A stretch of DNA of 27,257 bases from Larix sibirica (Eukaryota; Streptophyta; Pinopsida; Pinales; Pinaceae): positions 1,088 to 28,344 of the forward strand of contig NWUY0300028351.1 of the NCBI GenBank assembly GCA_004151065.3. The letters are read 5' to 3'. Numbering within the stretch: the stretch's first letter is position 1; each line of letters opens with the position of its first letter. Under the pieces are notes generated by a model. The model did not search any database, had not been told where the DNA came from, and saw only the letters and a list, made by a program, of their open reading frames with translations. The position numbers and the translations under genes are program-made. This document shows, in pieces, positions 1-12,400 of the stretch.

Positions 1-1760
1 AATGAGAGCTAACATGGAATCCACTCGGTACCACGGTGGTCAAAGGGATAGTTCAACTCGCGGGAGGCATAAATTATTCATATGGACTCTGTTTGTGGCA
101 ATTTAAGAAAAAAAAGAATCATTTAATACCTCAAAATGGCCTCAGAAGTTTTCAGATGGTTTTTTAAATCAAATATGAAAAGTGAGACCTACCCCTAAAA
201 TGGGCCCTAGAAGCCAACTCATTCAATCTTCCGACCCAAAAAACTCCAAATAGGTGAAAAATTATATATTGATCTATTTCAATTCATATTCACACCTCCT
301 AAGGAATTAATATAATGACCACAATTTGTTTTTACTTTTTAAGACATTAAATCACTTAGTTTAAGTAGGGGGGAAAGTCATTTTTTCAACTTTATTTTCT
401 AGGGGTTGGGATTTGAGGTTACCAACAACCTCCTATCTTACATTACTATAGAGTATATTACACAACTTATTCATTTCTTTATAAGTTATAACAAATTATT
501 TGTCTAAACATTTGGGTAAAGTTACACTAGTTTGAACTTTTGTTGCTTCTATATTTTTTTTAAAGTAGTTTAGATTAACCCACTATTCACACAAACAAGG
601 GAACTAAAATCTCTCAGAATCTTAATATGTTATTTTCCATGCACCCATAAAGCAATCTTGGAAAATAAAAAGGGGCCACAAGAGTGAAATACCTCTGTTT
701 TCACATACATACAAACACATGTTCATACCTCCGTTTGAGTAACAAACACATACATGTTCATATATCTTTGCTTTATTTTATTATAAGTAATTTTCAAATT
801 CACTTGAATCATTCAATCACACATGTGTTTCCTCACTTGCAGTACACATCAAGGGACCTAAAAACTCCTCTCCTTGAAGTATGCTCTTCATCTTGTACTC
901 GTAAAGTAATCTTGAAGAGATAGAAAAATTGAGAGGTTTGAAATACTTCCCTTGTCACACCTTAAATCAAATTTTACTCTTTAAAAAAACAACATATCAA
1001 TTCTAACAAAATTAATTCCTCTACCAATAGGTCACAAAGAAATTTATAGTTTAAGGTAGGATTGTTGGGCTAGGCATCCAAAACACGGCCCTTAATCTTT
1101 TTCATACGAAATGATAGTGGTTTTTGAATTTTATGGAACTTTAAGTACCGCTACAACAAATGTGAGTAAAACTAAATAAGATGGCATTGTACCCAAGGAT
1201 GCTAAAGATGAGGTTATGTTTTTTTCAGTTGCCATCTTGATCCACCCAAATCTTTGTGGAGGTGACACTTTACCATTCAAGGCTGAACCCTTTATCCACA
1301 CTCGAGGAAAGTATCTTAGTGGCCAAAGTCTAGGATTATCACTAGGTGGCATTTGTGGGATGCATGTGCACATGTGTTAGAATATGTTGGTTGTTAGAAA
1401 TGTTTCTAGTCCTTTCACAACATATCCCCAACACCCCTCATTATAATTGATTCATTCACACCTTCATTACCCATCTTCAGTGGGTTGAGATATATTGGAA
1501 GGCCCAATTACAAATATTGAGAGGAAGTACGTTAATCCAATATTATCACATCATGTGTTGTTTTAAATTAAAAAGAAACTTGCACAATTGAGGAGAAATA
1601 CTATAAAACCACATTTATTCTCCCTTAAAAGACACACTTGCACCATTTTTCATATGTTATATTTGCTATCATATTGTTTCATTTGTCAATTTCAGTTATT
1701 TCTTATTGAACAATTTACCACATTCCCTTCTCTCATAGTAGGAATCATAGTTAAATCACC
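1..1760. other. Left flank, no gene recognised
   Basis: AT-rich DNA without a recognisable coding region; the short open frames here show no family signature. It should hold the 5' LTR and leader of the retroelement that follows. A TGTTGGGC at 1063 and a TATAAAA at about 1602 could be LTR pieces, but I found no matching second LTR, no clear primer-binding site and no target-site duplication, so none is called. Confidence 0.5.
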
Positions 1761-1779
1761 ACCATCTCGGTGCTCCTTA

Positions 1780-3350
1780 AGGATTCAAGGCCTTCCTCTT
1801 ATCCAAGGAGGAGATCCTGCCATCCTATCTCCCCATCTCAGAGATGGTTGACCACCACTCAACACCCATACATGTGCATCTGTGATCAAATCCATTGTTC
1901 TTGTACATAACTTGATCAACACCCGCCCACCTCACATACCTATTTTGAGCCCTCCCACATCAAGAGTAGGTAAACTCCTACCCCACACAATGGTTGGGCC
2001 TATTCCAATCACTTTTCTATTCATGGATAGTTTCAATTTCTCTAATTTATCTAATATTATAAACAATCCTATACAACATGAATCGGTATGGCCTCCCATG
2101 CCAGTAAAGTTAACCTTTAGATATACCCAAGTTTGAAGTAAAACAATGGAATGATCTCGCCAACCATGTGATGTCCTTTCACTTATGGTTCTCATCCTAC
2201 AGTATAGTTGAATATACCAGTCTTCTTTGATTTTATCAAAGGACCCTTACCATAACAACTATATAAATTCTTCATGCAGGCATGCAAGCAACCTTTGAAA
2301 ACATTGCCATTGTTTTCCTCACTTTCTTTCATCTCGTAGTTTACCATGACCTTGGGTTAGATATTATTTCTAAATTCATGTAGAACATATCCACACATAT
2401 CACCAATCACATCCATGAATGACATCAGCAACACACTTTTGTGTAAAATTAACATCTAACACAAATTTTTGTTGGACTGGTTTCTCAAATATCTCCTTCC
2501 CATGATTTCCAAGAATGTTGCAACCACCATGACAATAACTAAATATGAGGCTAAATTCAAAGCACAATTATTTGATTTGATCTATGCCCAATTAGGGTAT
2601 TTTAATAAATCATCCTTGATGCCCCTCATCATCAGTATCTAAAGAAAACCCACCTCGAGCACCTCACATGTTGTTTATGGGACCGTTGGGGTCATTTCCC
2701 ATTAAGGGAACACCCTATCCCCATATGGGTCATTTCCACCAAACTTGCCACATTGTGGTCCTCCTCCTCCACCATCCATAAAGATTCCTCATACAGAACC
2801 CAACCTACCTTTTGGTCAAATGTCATATGGTCCATATAGTCCTACCTTTCCTAATATGAGCACATGACCAGTCGCTATGCATCCTACTTCTATGGATCCC
2901 CTAGCCCCTACCTCAACTTCATATGGAACACCTAATCCTTATGGAACCACCCCCCCTCAATTTGTACTTCTTGTTTCACATCCCTCCTGGTTCTTACCAT
3001 ACAACAAATGCAAGGGTCAATTTTGTTCAACCTTCTCCTATTCAACATGTTCAACAATTTGAACAATTGAATTCCACAAACTCCCCTAATCCACAAAATC
3101 AGGGGAAGAAGAAAGGGAAGAACAAACAACAAAACTAGGCTTAGGAAAGGGATGTAACTCCCCTAACTAGAAAAATTGTAATACAAGAAACCAAAACCAA
3201 AATACTATCACCAACAACCCACCTAAGAAAGGAAAGAACATTAATGTTCATACTAACCTTGCTTAATCCATGTGTGATGAGTATGACAATTACACACACC
3301 ATTGTTTGTTGATCCTTGAATTCCAATCGATGTTGGAAGACAAGAAACAA
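1780..3350 (+). pseudogene. gag (capsid/nucleocapsid) remnant of Ty3/gypsy element
   Basis: Gag would form the virus-like particle and package element RNA. The best-preserved segment is 2117-2191, which reads LDIPKFEVKQW then NDLANHVMSFHLWF in one frame and resembles the capsid domain of plant gypsy Gag. At 2203-2470 further capsid-like pieces appear in shifting frames, including TFENIAIVFLTF and THITNHIHE. A Pro/Tyr-rich stretch covers 2850-3050, followed by a basic tail ending GKKKGKNKQQN near 3100-3135. At 3273-3305 CDEYDNYTHHC is a CCHC zinc-knuckle remnant: the inner and last Cys remain, the His is Asn, and the first Cys position is lost at a stop. Many stops and frameshifts are present. 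The start is not defined. Confidence 0.7.
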
Positions 3351-3701
3351 TTCGACTTAAATGCTACCCAGGGTAATAACATCACCCCACCCTAATGGGT
3401 TGTGTTACAAAACCTAATTAGGGGATTATTTCTCACCAATAGGAGGCTCAACCAACATCTAACCCTCCCCCAATAGGATAGGGATATTACCGAAACATTT
3501 ACATGAATGCTACAGACATTCATCTTTAGAATCACATTCGGGCCTACAACATGTTATAAAACCCACCCACATAGCATAAGGATGCCCCATCTTCGACTAG
3601 CAGGTCTCTTTAAATTCAACGTCCCAATAGTGACTTTATCCCCTTGATACAAAAAACCACTTCTATGACATATTGCTCACAATTCTGATCATGCGAGGGT
3701 T

Positions 3702-4417
3702 GTGCAAAACAAGGACACTGTAGATGATTTGTCCCAGTCCCCCCTTGATATGTCTACACTTTTGTTTTTTCATCCCTTCTGTTTGCAAAAGAAGGCACTA
3801 CTATCAACACTAGGTTCCATCGATCCATCTGATTCACACCTTATGACCTTCAACCTCAATAATGGTGAACCATATTTGTTGTCATCTATCACTTTCCAAA
3901 TTGCTATCATAATTAATAACATCATCATTCATCGGTGCATCATCGATGACGGTGCTTCCACTTATGTCACGTCCACCAATGTTGGAAATTCTTGGCATCC
4001 CATAATCTCATCCCTTCTACTATCATCCTTCATGCCTATGATGGTTGTCCTTTGCAATTGCAAAACCTTTTCTAGAATATCCCTTTCAAGCTAGGGGGAA
4101 AGATAGTTCTACTCAATGTTGAATTCATTGATGTACAACTTGACTACAACATCCTCCTTTGTTGTAGTTACAAGTATGCCATGAAGGACGTTGTCTCCTC
4201 AGTCTTTTGCACCACAATGTTCCCCCAAAATGAGAAATTGGTCACCCTTGACCAACTTACATACTATGATCCACACCCCATTTCCAACCCAGATAACATT
4301 TTACCAATGATTGGAATTGAGCACCCCCCGTCTCTCAGCAAGATAAGACTCAAAGTCTACAAAGATTCTTCCTTGCTAGGGGAATATATTGGACCTACAC
4401 TAGTCATACCATCATAA
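3702..4417 (+). pseudogene. Retroviral-type aspartic protease remnant (pol)
   Basis: This is the protease that would cut the Gag-Pol polyprotein. The frame starting at 3702 runs through IIHRCIIDDGASTYV, with the active-site motif DDGAST at 3945-3962 and the catalytic Asp preserved. A frameshift lies near 4000-4013; the family signature continues in the next frame from 4013 with PSTIILHAYDG and, after one TAG, LGGKIVLLNVEFIDVQLDYN. That same frame passes into YAMKDVVSSVF near 4175 and stays open to 4417, ending in a region typical of the protease/linker boundary. With one frameshift and one stop, this is among the least damaged parts of the element. Confidence 0.8.
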
Positions 4418-5723
4418 ACTAATGGTATCATGTGTATCATATCTTCCTCCATAGATAAACCACCATCATTTGCTTCAACCTCTAGTCCTAATCAAACCTC
4501 AAAGATCCATTTTGAAGAAGGAACCATCCCCCCTCCTCTAGTGGAACTAGTCATAGAATTACCTTTCCTTTTATCCCCTCCACGCATTCAGGGGATGCTA
4601 ATAATGTATATCCTCAATTTTCTCAAGCTCACCCTTGGGATTCCTATATGGTACTTAAAAACCCCATAGCCATAAGTAAATATGAAACCATATTCTCATA
4701 TCAATATCAAACCAATCACTCTTGTTAATGACTGATCACTAGAGATCCCATGGATGATAGTGTCAACCATATAAATACGATAAATAAAAAATAGTTCCAT
4801 AGATGGGGGAATCAAGCCCCAACTGATGAAATTAATATATATCCTCCCTTAGTAATCCCCCTATGTGTGCCTTTGTATTCAAGTAGGTCATGTCACTAAC
4901 ATATGCCCAATGTTGCTTAATCTTAGTAATATGTTATCCACACCTATAAGAACTACACCCATTACAAATGCATCAACAGGGGGTATACCATCTACTCCAT
5001 AGATAGAGCCTCTCAAACTGAAAAAAATAAATGACTAAAAGCAAATCAAGCATACACTATATGTTCTCAGTTTTCCATTACACTCATAATTTTTAGGACC
5101 TCCCCAAATTCTAGACTACCAGGTTGTTATAATTCATCAAACATCATCCCCCATCACCAAAACATAGATAACTAACCCATTGGGAGTCTATCTCCATCAA
5201 ATTCATTTCGATGTCAGAGAAGACACCTTCCCTTCATCAATGATTGGTATGTACCCATATTGGTCATATGTTTCCCATGGATGTTTGCATGGTTCATTCT
5301 ACCAGAACCATCGAAACCCTTGCTCACATGTTTATCATGTCATTACCCACTCGCTCATGTCAATGTTGTGGGATGCTGACACACTTCTTGTTCCAATGAC
5401 ACATTTTGTAGGAAGAACGGTAGTGTGAATTAAATAGTTAAGTAAACCATGTAACATATCTTTTCCCCCAACAACCCTTTAGGTTCCACCTCAAGAGGAG
5501 ATCTTGGCCTTGTCCATGATATGACTAGACATGTTGACTTGCTCTACATTTCATTATCCATTTCCTCTACAACCGATGACCACGTGTCATAATCATCAGT
5601 AGTTGTCATTTGTACATCACCAACACATACCCCAGTGGTATCTCTTGGAATAAGATCCCGCCATCATATGTAATCTTGGAATCCATGGGATGATATATCA
5701 TGATAGACACAACACAAACATAA
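4418..5723 (+). other. Protease-RT spacer of the retroelement
   Basis: This 1.3-kb stretch lies inside the element between protease and the recognisable pre-RT linker. It keeps the C-rich + strand composition of its neighbours. Short frames such as 4430-4669 and 5180-5428 are open but show no domain I recognise. In gypsy elements this part is poorly conserved, so failure to recognise it does not imply foreign DNA. Confidence 0.5.
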
Positions 5724-6240
5724 AACGTTGACTTTTCAAGCACCCATACTCCAAATCCTACACCCTTTGGACCCAATATTCCAAATAACTTCCTCGATAA
5801 TCTCTTCCACTTGAATGAGGATAGCTTGGAAACCATGATTTCTCCGGAGACACCTTGGGACGATCTGCGTCCTTTTTCCTACTCATAAAACATTTAAACA
5901 TACTAAGATGGCTTAGTAGTATGCCATCAAAAACAAGGATTTTATCCCTCCCAAACACATCAATTGGTTCAAAAATCATATCCCTACCCCTTATGCTTTT
6001 GAGGAAGGAAACATGGTCAAAATTTCACGTATTTTCAAGGTGTATAGTTATGTCACCCCTAACATCACTTATAACATATCACTTGGATTCTCTTGTTCCC
6101 AACAAGAAGTTATTACTTACAAATAATTATTCAAAGAGTTTTAGGATATCTTCACCTTATCATATGAATACATGCCATGGATTGATCCTTCCATCATTGC
6201 ACATCATATGGACACATGGTCTATTGCCTCACTAGTATGA
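5724..6240 (+). pseudogene. Pre-RT linker of pol, degenerate
   Basis: An open stretch without ATG runs from 5724 to a TAA at 5886-5888. It contains PFGPNIPNNFLDNLF, HLNEDSLE and PETPWDDL, an acidic linker like that preceding reverse transcriptase in plant gypsy polyproteins. After a frameshift the sequence continues at about 6080-6230 as ISLGFSCSQQEV, then LFKEF and YMPWIDPSIIAHHM, resembling the segment just before the RT fingers. Stops interrupt it at the TAA near 6124 and elsewhere. It is part of pol, not an independent gene. Confidence 0.6.
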
Positions 6241-6990
6241 TAGAAACAATAGTTGGTACACACCTCCAAATCACCTGCTATCAAAGTAGAGATAGAGAAA
6301 CTCCACCAAGATGGGTTTATGTATCTTATTGCCTACATGTCTTGGGTACCAATCACATCCACATTAACAAGAAACATGGAACTATTCATGTGTGCACTTA
6401 TTTAAGAGACGTAAATTAGTCTTGTCCCAAATAAAATCTCTAGGCCCCCTTCATCAACCAAGTTGTTTATGCTTTCCCTAGACATGAAGTCCTATATTTT
6501 ATGGATGGATTCTCCCATTACAAGTAGATACAGTTCCACCAACAAGATTAGTATAAAATGGATTTCACTATGTAATGGGGCACCTTTTCCTCTCACATTA
6601 TGCCATTTGGACTCAAGAACGTTGGAGCCACATTTTATCCCGCTATGTCCTATGTGTTTCATGATATGACATGCATCAACTTGGCCTACCTTGATGACCT
6701 CACTTCCAAGTCTAGAAAGCACACCGACAATCTCACCAATCTTTACACCATATTTTTATGATGTCAACAATATAACATAAGATTGAACCACCTCAAATGT
6801 GTGTTCTATGTCATAGTACAATGATTACTCGGGTTTATATCCTCTTAGAGCAGGATACCATGGATATGTTGAAATTTCAATCCATCCTTAAATCCCCCCC
6901 ACCAAAGACACAATGACAGTTGCATAGCAATCAAGGAAAATAAAACTTTCTTCGCCACTTTGTCCCTAATTATGCTACCTAATCCTATGG
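6241..6990 (+). pseudogene. Reverse transcriptase remnant (pol)
   Basis: The RT domain would copy element RNA into DNA. Its motifs appear in order. KHGTIHVCTYLRDVN at 6372-6416 is the fingers motif. FMDGFSHYK at 6498-6524 carries the first catalytic Asp at 6504-6506. WGTFSSHIMPFGLKNVGATF at about 6576-6635 is the conserved palm motif. AYLDDL at 6684-6701 is the YxDD catalytic box. After a TGA at 6759-6761 and a frameshift, RLNHLKCVFYV follows near 6782-6815. In-frame stops lie at 6525-6527, 6549-6551 and 6573-6575, so no functional RT can be made. This is the only RT in the window: copy 2 of the duplication starts downstream of it. Confidence 0.88.
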
Positions 6991-7012
6991 ATTCTTATTC
7001 CTCTTATGACAG

Positions 7013-7490
7013 GACATTCCATTTGTATGGCACAAACAAGCACAAAGTTCCTTCGAGGCATTAAAGAAGGCACTCACCTCTTCCCCCTTGATTGTTTTTC
7101 CTAACTTCTATAGGAATTTTACCCTTTATGTCTAGACGTCCCCCTTTTTAGTTGCTAGAGTCTTAGTTCAAATGGGTGAGGATCACTGTGAGCATTTCAT
7201 TTACTAAATCAATGAGACATTTTTTAGACCACTTCTTAATTAAAACCATGACAATAAGTTGTCCTTGGTTGTAATCCTTTCAGTTTAGAAAATTCTCCAC
7301 TACATTTTGCTCTACAAGACAACAAGTCTTGCAATCTCCAACCCCATGTAGTACATACTAGGTTGGAATCTTATCAACAATAATTTCACTCAATGGGTCA
7401 ATATTCTTTAGGAATTTGACTTAGTAGCCTTGGCCCTCATTGATTTTATTATTGATCTCCTCACTGTCACAGTGGGATGCCCTGTAAATG
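7013..7490 (+). pseudogene. RNase H domain remnant (pol), copy 1
   Basis: This Ty3/gypsy-type RNase H would degrade the RNA strand after reverse transcription. One frame reads DIPFVWHKQAQSSFEALKKA from 7013, then FPNFYRNFTLYV, a TAG at 7133-7135, and SPFLVARVLVQMGEDHCEHF. After a further break come NHDNKLSLVVILSV, HYILLYKT and SNPM, then INNNFTQWVNIL and EFDLVALALIDF. Most stops stand where the family normally has Gln. The duplication boundary falls at 7034, inside this domain, eight codons from its start. The same frame leads directly into integrase with no additional RNase H between them. Confidence 0.85.
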
Positions 7491-7525
7491 ATCAATTTCA
7501 TGATGAAAATTTGTTCACTCTTTAT

Positions 7526-8767
7526 ACTGAAGACCCTTGGTATGATGACATTCTCACATATCTCCACACATTAATTCACATCCCATATTTTACATGAAAA
7601 TCAATGTTGCATCCATCACCAAGTCCCCCATTACCTCCTCATTGGAGACATTCTCTATCAACTAGGTTTTGACACTATCATGCGATGGTGTTTATCTCAT
7701 GATGAGGTTGAGCGAGTCCTTAATGATTTCCATGGTGACACATGTGATGACCAATTATCCAACTTGGCCACTACCCACAAAATCCAGTGCACTAGATAAT
7801 TTTTGCCTTAACTCTTCAATGATTATATTTATATCGTTAAAACATGTGAAAACTATCAAATTTTCTCTAGCAAAACTAGAGCTCCTCCATCTCTTTTGCA
7901 CCCCATCATTACCATTAGACCATTTTATGAATGGGTGATTAACTTTATGGAATGCCATCCCACATCTTCCAATGGTTGTAGGTATATCATCGTCATGGTT
8001 GATTACTTTACCAAGTGATCCAAAGAAATGTCCACCTTCAATAATACTAACACCATTGTCACTATGTTCTTTTTCAATCATGCCATTACATGTTTTGTCA
8101 TACTCAAGAAGTTGGTTTCCGACAACGAAACTCATTTCCAAAATGAATTTTTTTGGGAATTGTCTTTATTTTTGGATTCATCCACTAGTTTTCCTACTAT
8201 ATGCAAGAAAATGGGCAGGTTGAGGATGACAACAAATTCCTCAAGACCATGCTTCAGTGAACTGTCAACAAGAACAAAACCAACTAGCATCACATGTTGT
8301 TCTGCACATTATGTGCATATAGAATCTTTATTAAAACTTCCATGAGATTCACCCATTCACATCATTTATGACATTGAACCGATTTTACCCATTGAATGCA
8401 AGATACCCACTCTCTGAACTGCTATTGAACTACTACTTGACACTCCTATGCTTGAGTAATGCCTGCTCACTCTGGAACACCTCAATGAATAATATTGTGT
8501 CTCACTACAACAAAACGAGGCCATTAAAAAATGTTCCAAAGCTTATTACAATAACCATGTACACCCCCACATCTTTCACGAAGGTATTATTGTCCTCATT
8601 TTCTATTCCAAGAAGAATACCAAACCGAGAACCATTTATTTTTTCCCCTTAAAGACCCATACATCATCAAATGATGCCTCCCTAAAGGCACATATGTGCT
8701 AGGTTTCCTAGGAGTTCTTCTCGACAACCCCATCAATAGTTTGTACTCGAAGAAATTATATCCCTAA
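7526..8767 (+). pseudogene. Integrase remnant with C-terminal domain (pol), copy 1
   Basis: Integrase would insert the cDNA into the host genome. EDPWYDDILTYL starts at about 7529. The N-terminal zinc-binding part is around 7680-7860, with VLNDFHGDTCDDQL and CENYQIF, where one zinc Cys has become Tyr. In the core the first catalytic Asp is Asn at 7941-7943 (WVINFMECHPTSSNG). VDYFTK lies at about 7998-8012 and is followed by a TGA. SDNETHFQNEF carries the second Asp at 8121-8123, and NGQVED gives the Glu at 8222-8224 after a frameshift. The C-terminal part keeps YDIEPILPIECKIPTL from 8367, HPHIFHEG, and VLLDNPINSLYSKKLYP before TAA 8765-8767. There are several stops and at least three frameshifts. 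Confidence 0.88.
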
Positions 8768-8899
8768 CTCGCATAATCACTTTCCAAAAGATTTTAGATA
8801 AACCATTTATGGTTCTATTTTTTCTTTTTTATTATCAAAACAACCTTTCTTGGCTTGTAATTTCTCAAACACCTTTTATTTTCCTTTGCATTTGACTTC

Positions 8900-9330
8900 A
8901 AATATGGATTGTTATGATCGATTTGCTAACAAGACAAGTTGTTGCTCAAAGAATCTTGCATTTGTAACTTGGTCCATTTATACCCCAATGCATATGCATT
9001 TCCACATTGGTGGCACATGTATCAGTCCAACACTAACAACCAAGCAGAGTACGATGATTCCATTGGATTATTGGTCATTAATGTAGTTCACTTCTGAATT
9101 TTCCATCTCTGCATCCATATGGATTCTCAACTCCTAATTGCACAGTTCAATAACATATTCTTTGTTTGTGATCCATGCCTCTTTTAAAGTTTCTATGTGT
9201 GCAACTTTTGGCTTGATAGTTTGAAACCATTACATTCATCCATGTCCCTATAAATTCTAATGCATTTGTATATCACATTACAATTGAAGTTTTGATTCGC
9301 ATTTATTACATTGTCCAATACACTACTCAT
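8900..9330 (+). pseudogene. RNase H-like (aRH-type) remnant downstream of integrase, copy 1
   Basis: From 9035 a frame reads NNQAEYD (9035-9055), continues as SIGLLVINVVHF, and after one TGA gives HMDSQLLIAQFNN at about 9116-9154. These match the two best-conserved blocks of archaeal-type RNase H in plant retroelements: NNxAEYxAL with the catalytic Glu and xDSxLxxxQ with a catalytic Asp, at the right spacing. A possible first block, beginning WIVMID, lies near 8900-8920, and NAYAFPHWWHMYQ leads into NNQAEYD. The last catalytic block is not evident. In Tat/Ogre elements the extra RNase H usually lies between RNase H and integrase, so this position after the integrase stop is unusual. It could also be a piece of a second element. 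Confidence 0.55.
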
Positions 9331-9430
9331 TAAGGAAATGATGTTTATGTTTTACCATTTATTTATGTTATTTATAAAGGGACCATCAAAATCATGTAGT
9401 TGAACACAAGTCGGGAAAACCAAAATATTG

Positions 9431-9456
9431 GTGTGTGTGTGTGTGTGTGTGTGTGT
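9431..9456 (+). repeat. (GT)13 microsatellite, copy 1
   Basis: This is a perfect run of 13 GT dinucleotides just after the RNase H-like remnant. The partner at 16497-16522 has exactly the same length, which matters because microsatellites usually diverge fastest between true duplicates. Confidence 0.97.
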
Positions 9457-12400
9457 CATATACATCATGTGCCTCACAATTTGAGTCACAAAATGGACTT
9501 ATGGGGGTACATAAAAAAACCATCTCCCATAGGTTATATACATAATACATGTACAAAATTGGGCTCAATTCCCATACATCACTATACTCCTTCCCATGGC
9601 GGAGGAGAGGGAGGAGGTATCAATGCCAAAGGCTCCATCGCCTCTTCCGATGGTGTTTCTACTACTATTGATGAACTGAAAATACCCCTATTTTTGTTGT
9701 TGTTGTCGCTACCACCAATGTTGGCCGGGTAGCTCCTGGTGCCTCTACCATGATCCTTAATGAATCAACATGTCAGATCATTGTCACTTGCTTTAGTAGC
9801 ATTCACTACCTTGGAATGACACCATTTGGTACATAGTGACACGTGGCCACTAATCAATCATCCAAATAAACAAACTGTTGGTATTCCACTCCCTCCACCA
9901 AAATCATAAATCATCTCTTGAGTTATGTGTACAATGCATTGGGGTCATTGGGGTGGCCCCACCAGCTGCACCTCCCCTCTCAAACTCACCTTTCCAACAT
10001 CATTTTCGATGGCCTCATCCTATATGTTCCTCCTCCATGCACCCTTAGGTGGCTTTGTAGTGGCTGGTGGTGGTGCTAGTCCAACATTTGCACCCAACCA
10101 ACAACATGGAGCCGATCAATCTCTCACATATATCATGGTTGGAAAATGCATATAAATTGAAAAATCAAACATGAATAAGGTATGATAGAGATACTTACCC
10201 ATGGGACCCCACCCATCACCAAGATGCTGAGGAAGATCAGGATTAGCCATGAAATTCATATCTCACTAGGGATATATCTCAATGGGACCCACTCGCTATT
10301 TCCACACTACTAGGTCGTAAGCCGTAAACACATGTTCCACATATCCTCCTCTCCTATGGGGCATAACCATGCCTCAAAACCTCATCCATGGCTCACTACG
10401 CCCTTGGGTCAGTAACAAAATCAATGGTCTCAAAGAGGGAAACTATGAAAATAAATATGAGTAGAGTATGCTCCCATAAGTGAACTAACCATGGCCCTTG
10501 ACACAAAATTTTGTCAACTAAGAACACATGTTGACCAACAAAATGTGGGCCCATGCTACCCCTTCTCCACCAAGAGTCTTCTCCATGAAAAGAAGTTGAT
10601 CCTTAGAAATATTGTTTGTCACAGTAGCTCCCAACATGCATATCATGATGGTCACCACTACCCTAACCATGAGATTTTCAATTGCAATAAGAAATATCCC
10701 TCTATCCTTCTTCATTGTAGGGTTCCCCTTGTGGTACTAGGTGATAAGTTGATCTACCATCCTATGGCTACTCAAGGACAAGTGGGTGTAGTCTTAGATC
10801 CCCGATATTAACAACCTCGTTACAAAATAAACATCATATAAATTGAGAGTCACTCTCCCACTACCCACCAAAAATAAATCCAACTAGTGGCTCCAGAATC
10901 CTATCAACTCTTGTAGGAGGTGATATTGGACCACATCATGGAACAACCCCAAAACTTCAACATCTCTACTTAATGTAGGAACTGCCGAATATCTGCATGG
11001 CCTACCACTATCTACCACAAGGTGTTGAAGTGGTGCTCTCTCCACTCAATATCCATAATCAATGTGCAATCTACAACACAAACAAGCCAAGGTATGTCTT
11101 ATTCCATTAGTATAACCCATCAAAAGTGAAAAAACTATGCAAATGTATGACAGATGACTATTTTAGAAACAATTGCATGGTGGTGTGAGCCATAAGACAT
11201 GTAACCCACATGCCCACATGGGAATTCCATGCAAGAAAAGCTCCCACAAAATCTCACCATAGTGTGCGAATATAGAGTAAACAGGTGTGTGGCCATTCCA
11301 CGTGCCAACCATAGACCATAACCGCGTGATGGTGCAACTTGTTTCACAAAATTCCACTGTCTCATTCATGATTTGTGTAGTTCTATTCAATAATCAATCA
11401 GTGCCATCACAATCACAATCATAGGCTATTTCACACGGTGCCATTTTTTTTGTGCCCCCCCTCTTAAACTTCATACGAGGCCTATTTTTTACCATTTCCC
11501 CAGGTATGGTCACCCATCGTTGATACTATTTGCAACATTGAATTTATTGTCATCAACAATATTATGCCATGGCATCCATTTCATGTGTGTGTGATTTTGG
11601 TTGGATGACTTCTATTTTTCACTCATTGGTCCATGGATTCCTTAACATGTATATCTTATTGACTCTGCATATAGGATTTGCATCCCCTCTGTAAACATTA
11701 CACATATCCAATTATTCCACCAATATCCTTAAGGTTTTTTTCTCCTAACAATTCACATCATAACCCCATTTCACCATGCCTTTACTAACCGATAGGACTC
11801 TACCACCATCAGGGTGTGCACCATTACACCTTATATCACAACACCCATATTGCTTCACCCTCATATAGGGGAATATTATATCTCACTATCTCACTAATAA
11901 AGCCACATTCTTCTTTCTTGATGCATTTTGTTGACCACCCCTTTTGGATTCCATTGCACTTTATGGTTATGATTCATGAATGGCCTCTCATCCCCAACAT
12001 GATCAATAGACCATTTGCATTCACCACGATCTCATCAACCAATGAGAATAGTCGCAATGGGGCCCTACCCCTTTGTTATAACACCATTAATACCTAATCA
12101 TTCATGTAGGTATGCTCTGCATGGTATTTACTCATTGGGAGCACGTCTTCTTGTTTGTAAAAATTCTCTTTATTCTTTTATTACTATGTAAAAAGATGTT
12201 CCCTAGCACACCAAAAATGTGGGAACAATGTCAGCCACATTATTCTTTTTGTAGCAACACACTTGCTCACCCTTGATTGACATATTTTCAACATGTCACT
12301 CAAATTTACACCTACCACCACCTCCATTGTTATCATTGTCATCCTACTACATGAGCCTCTTACTCATCTTAGCCTGACATTACCATATGATACCTAGTTT

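Larger units (their letters stand above)
1780..9330 (+). mobile_element. Degenerate Ty3/gypsy LTR retrotransposon, internal region
   Basis: One retroelement internal region can be followed on the + strand through three frames. Gag comes first, then a zinc-knuckle remnant, aspartic protease, linker, reverse transcriptase, RNase H, integrase with its C-terminal part, and an RNase H-like stretch after the integrase stop. The order protease-RT-RNase H-integrase is diagnostic of Ty3/gypsy rather than Ty1/copia. Strand composition is strongly C over G across the element, unlike its flanks. Each domain carries stops or frameshifts, so the copy cannot be autonomous. Neither LTR could be identified. 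The extra RNase H-like domain suggests the Tat/Ogre side of the plant gypsy tree, which is inference. From 7034 onward the element is duplicated at 14100. Confidence 0.85.

Noticed and set aside
1131-1373. Minus-strand 80-codon open frame
   Set aside because: No recognisable domain; possibly within a decayed LTR. Not supported as a gene.
8987-9000. 14-bp palindrome AATGCATATGCATT
   Set aside because: Short AT-rich palindromes are common in such DNA, and it lies within the RNase H-like remnant with no promoter context.
9925-10155. Open frame with Gly- and Pro-rich stretches, and similar frames at 9400-9732 and 10491-10811
   Set aside because: No family signature; open frames of this size are expected in C-rich DNA. 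Described only as part of the unassigned tail.
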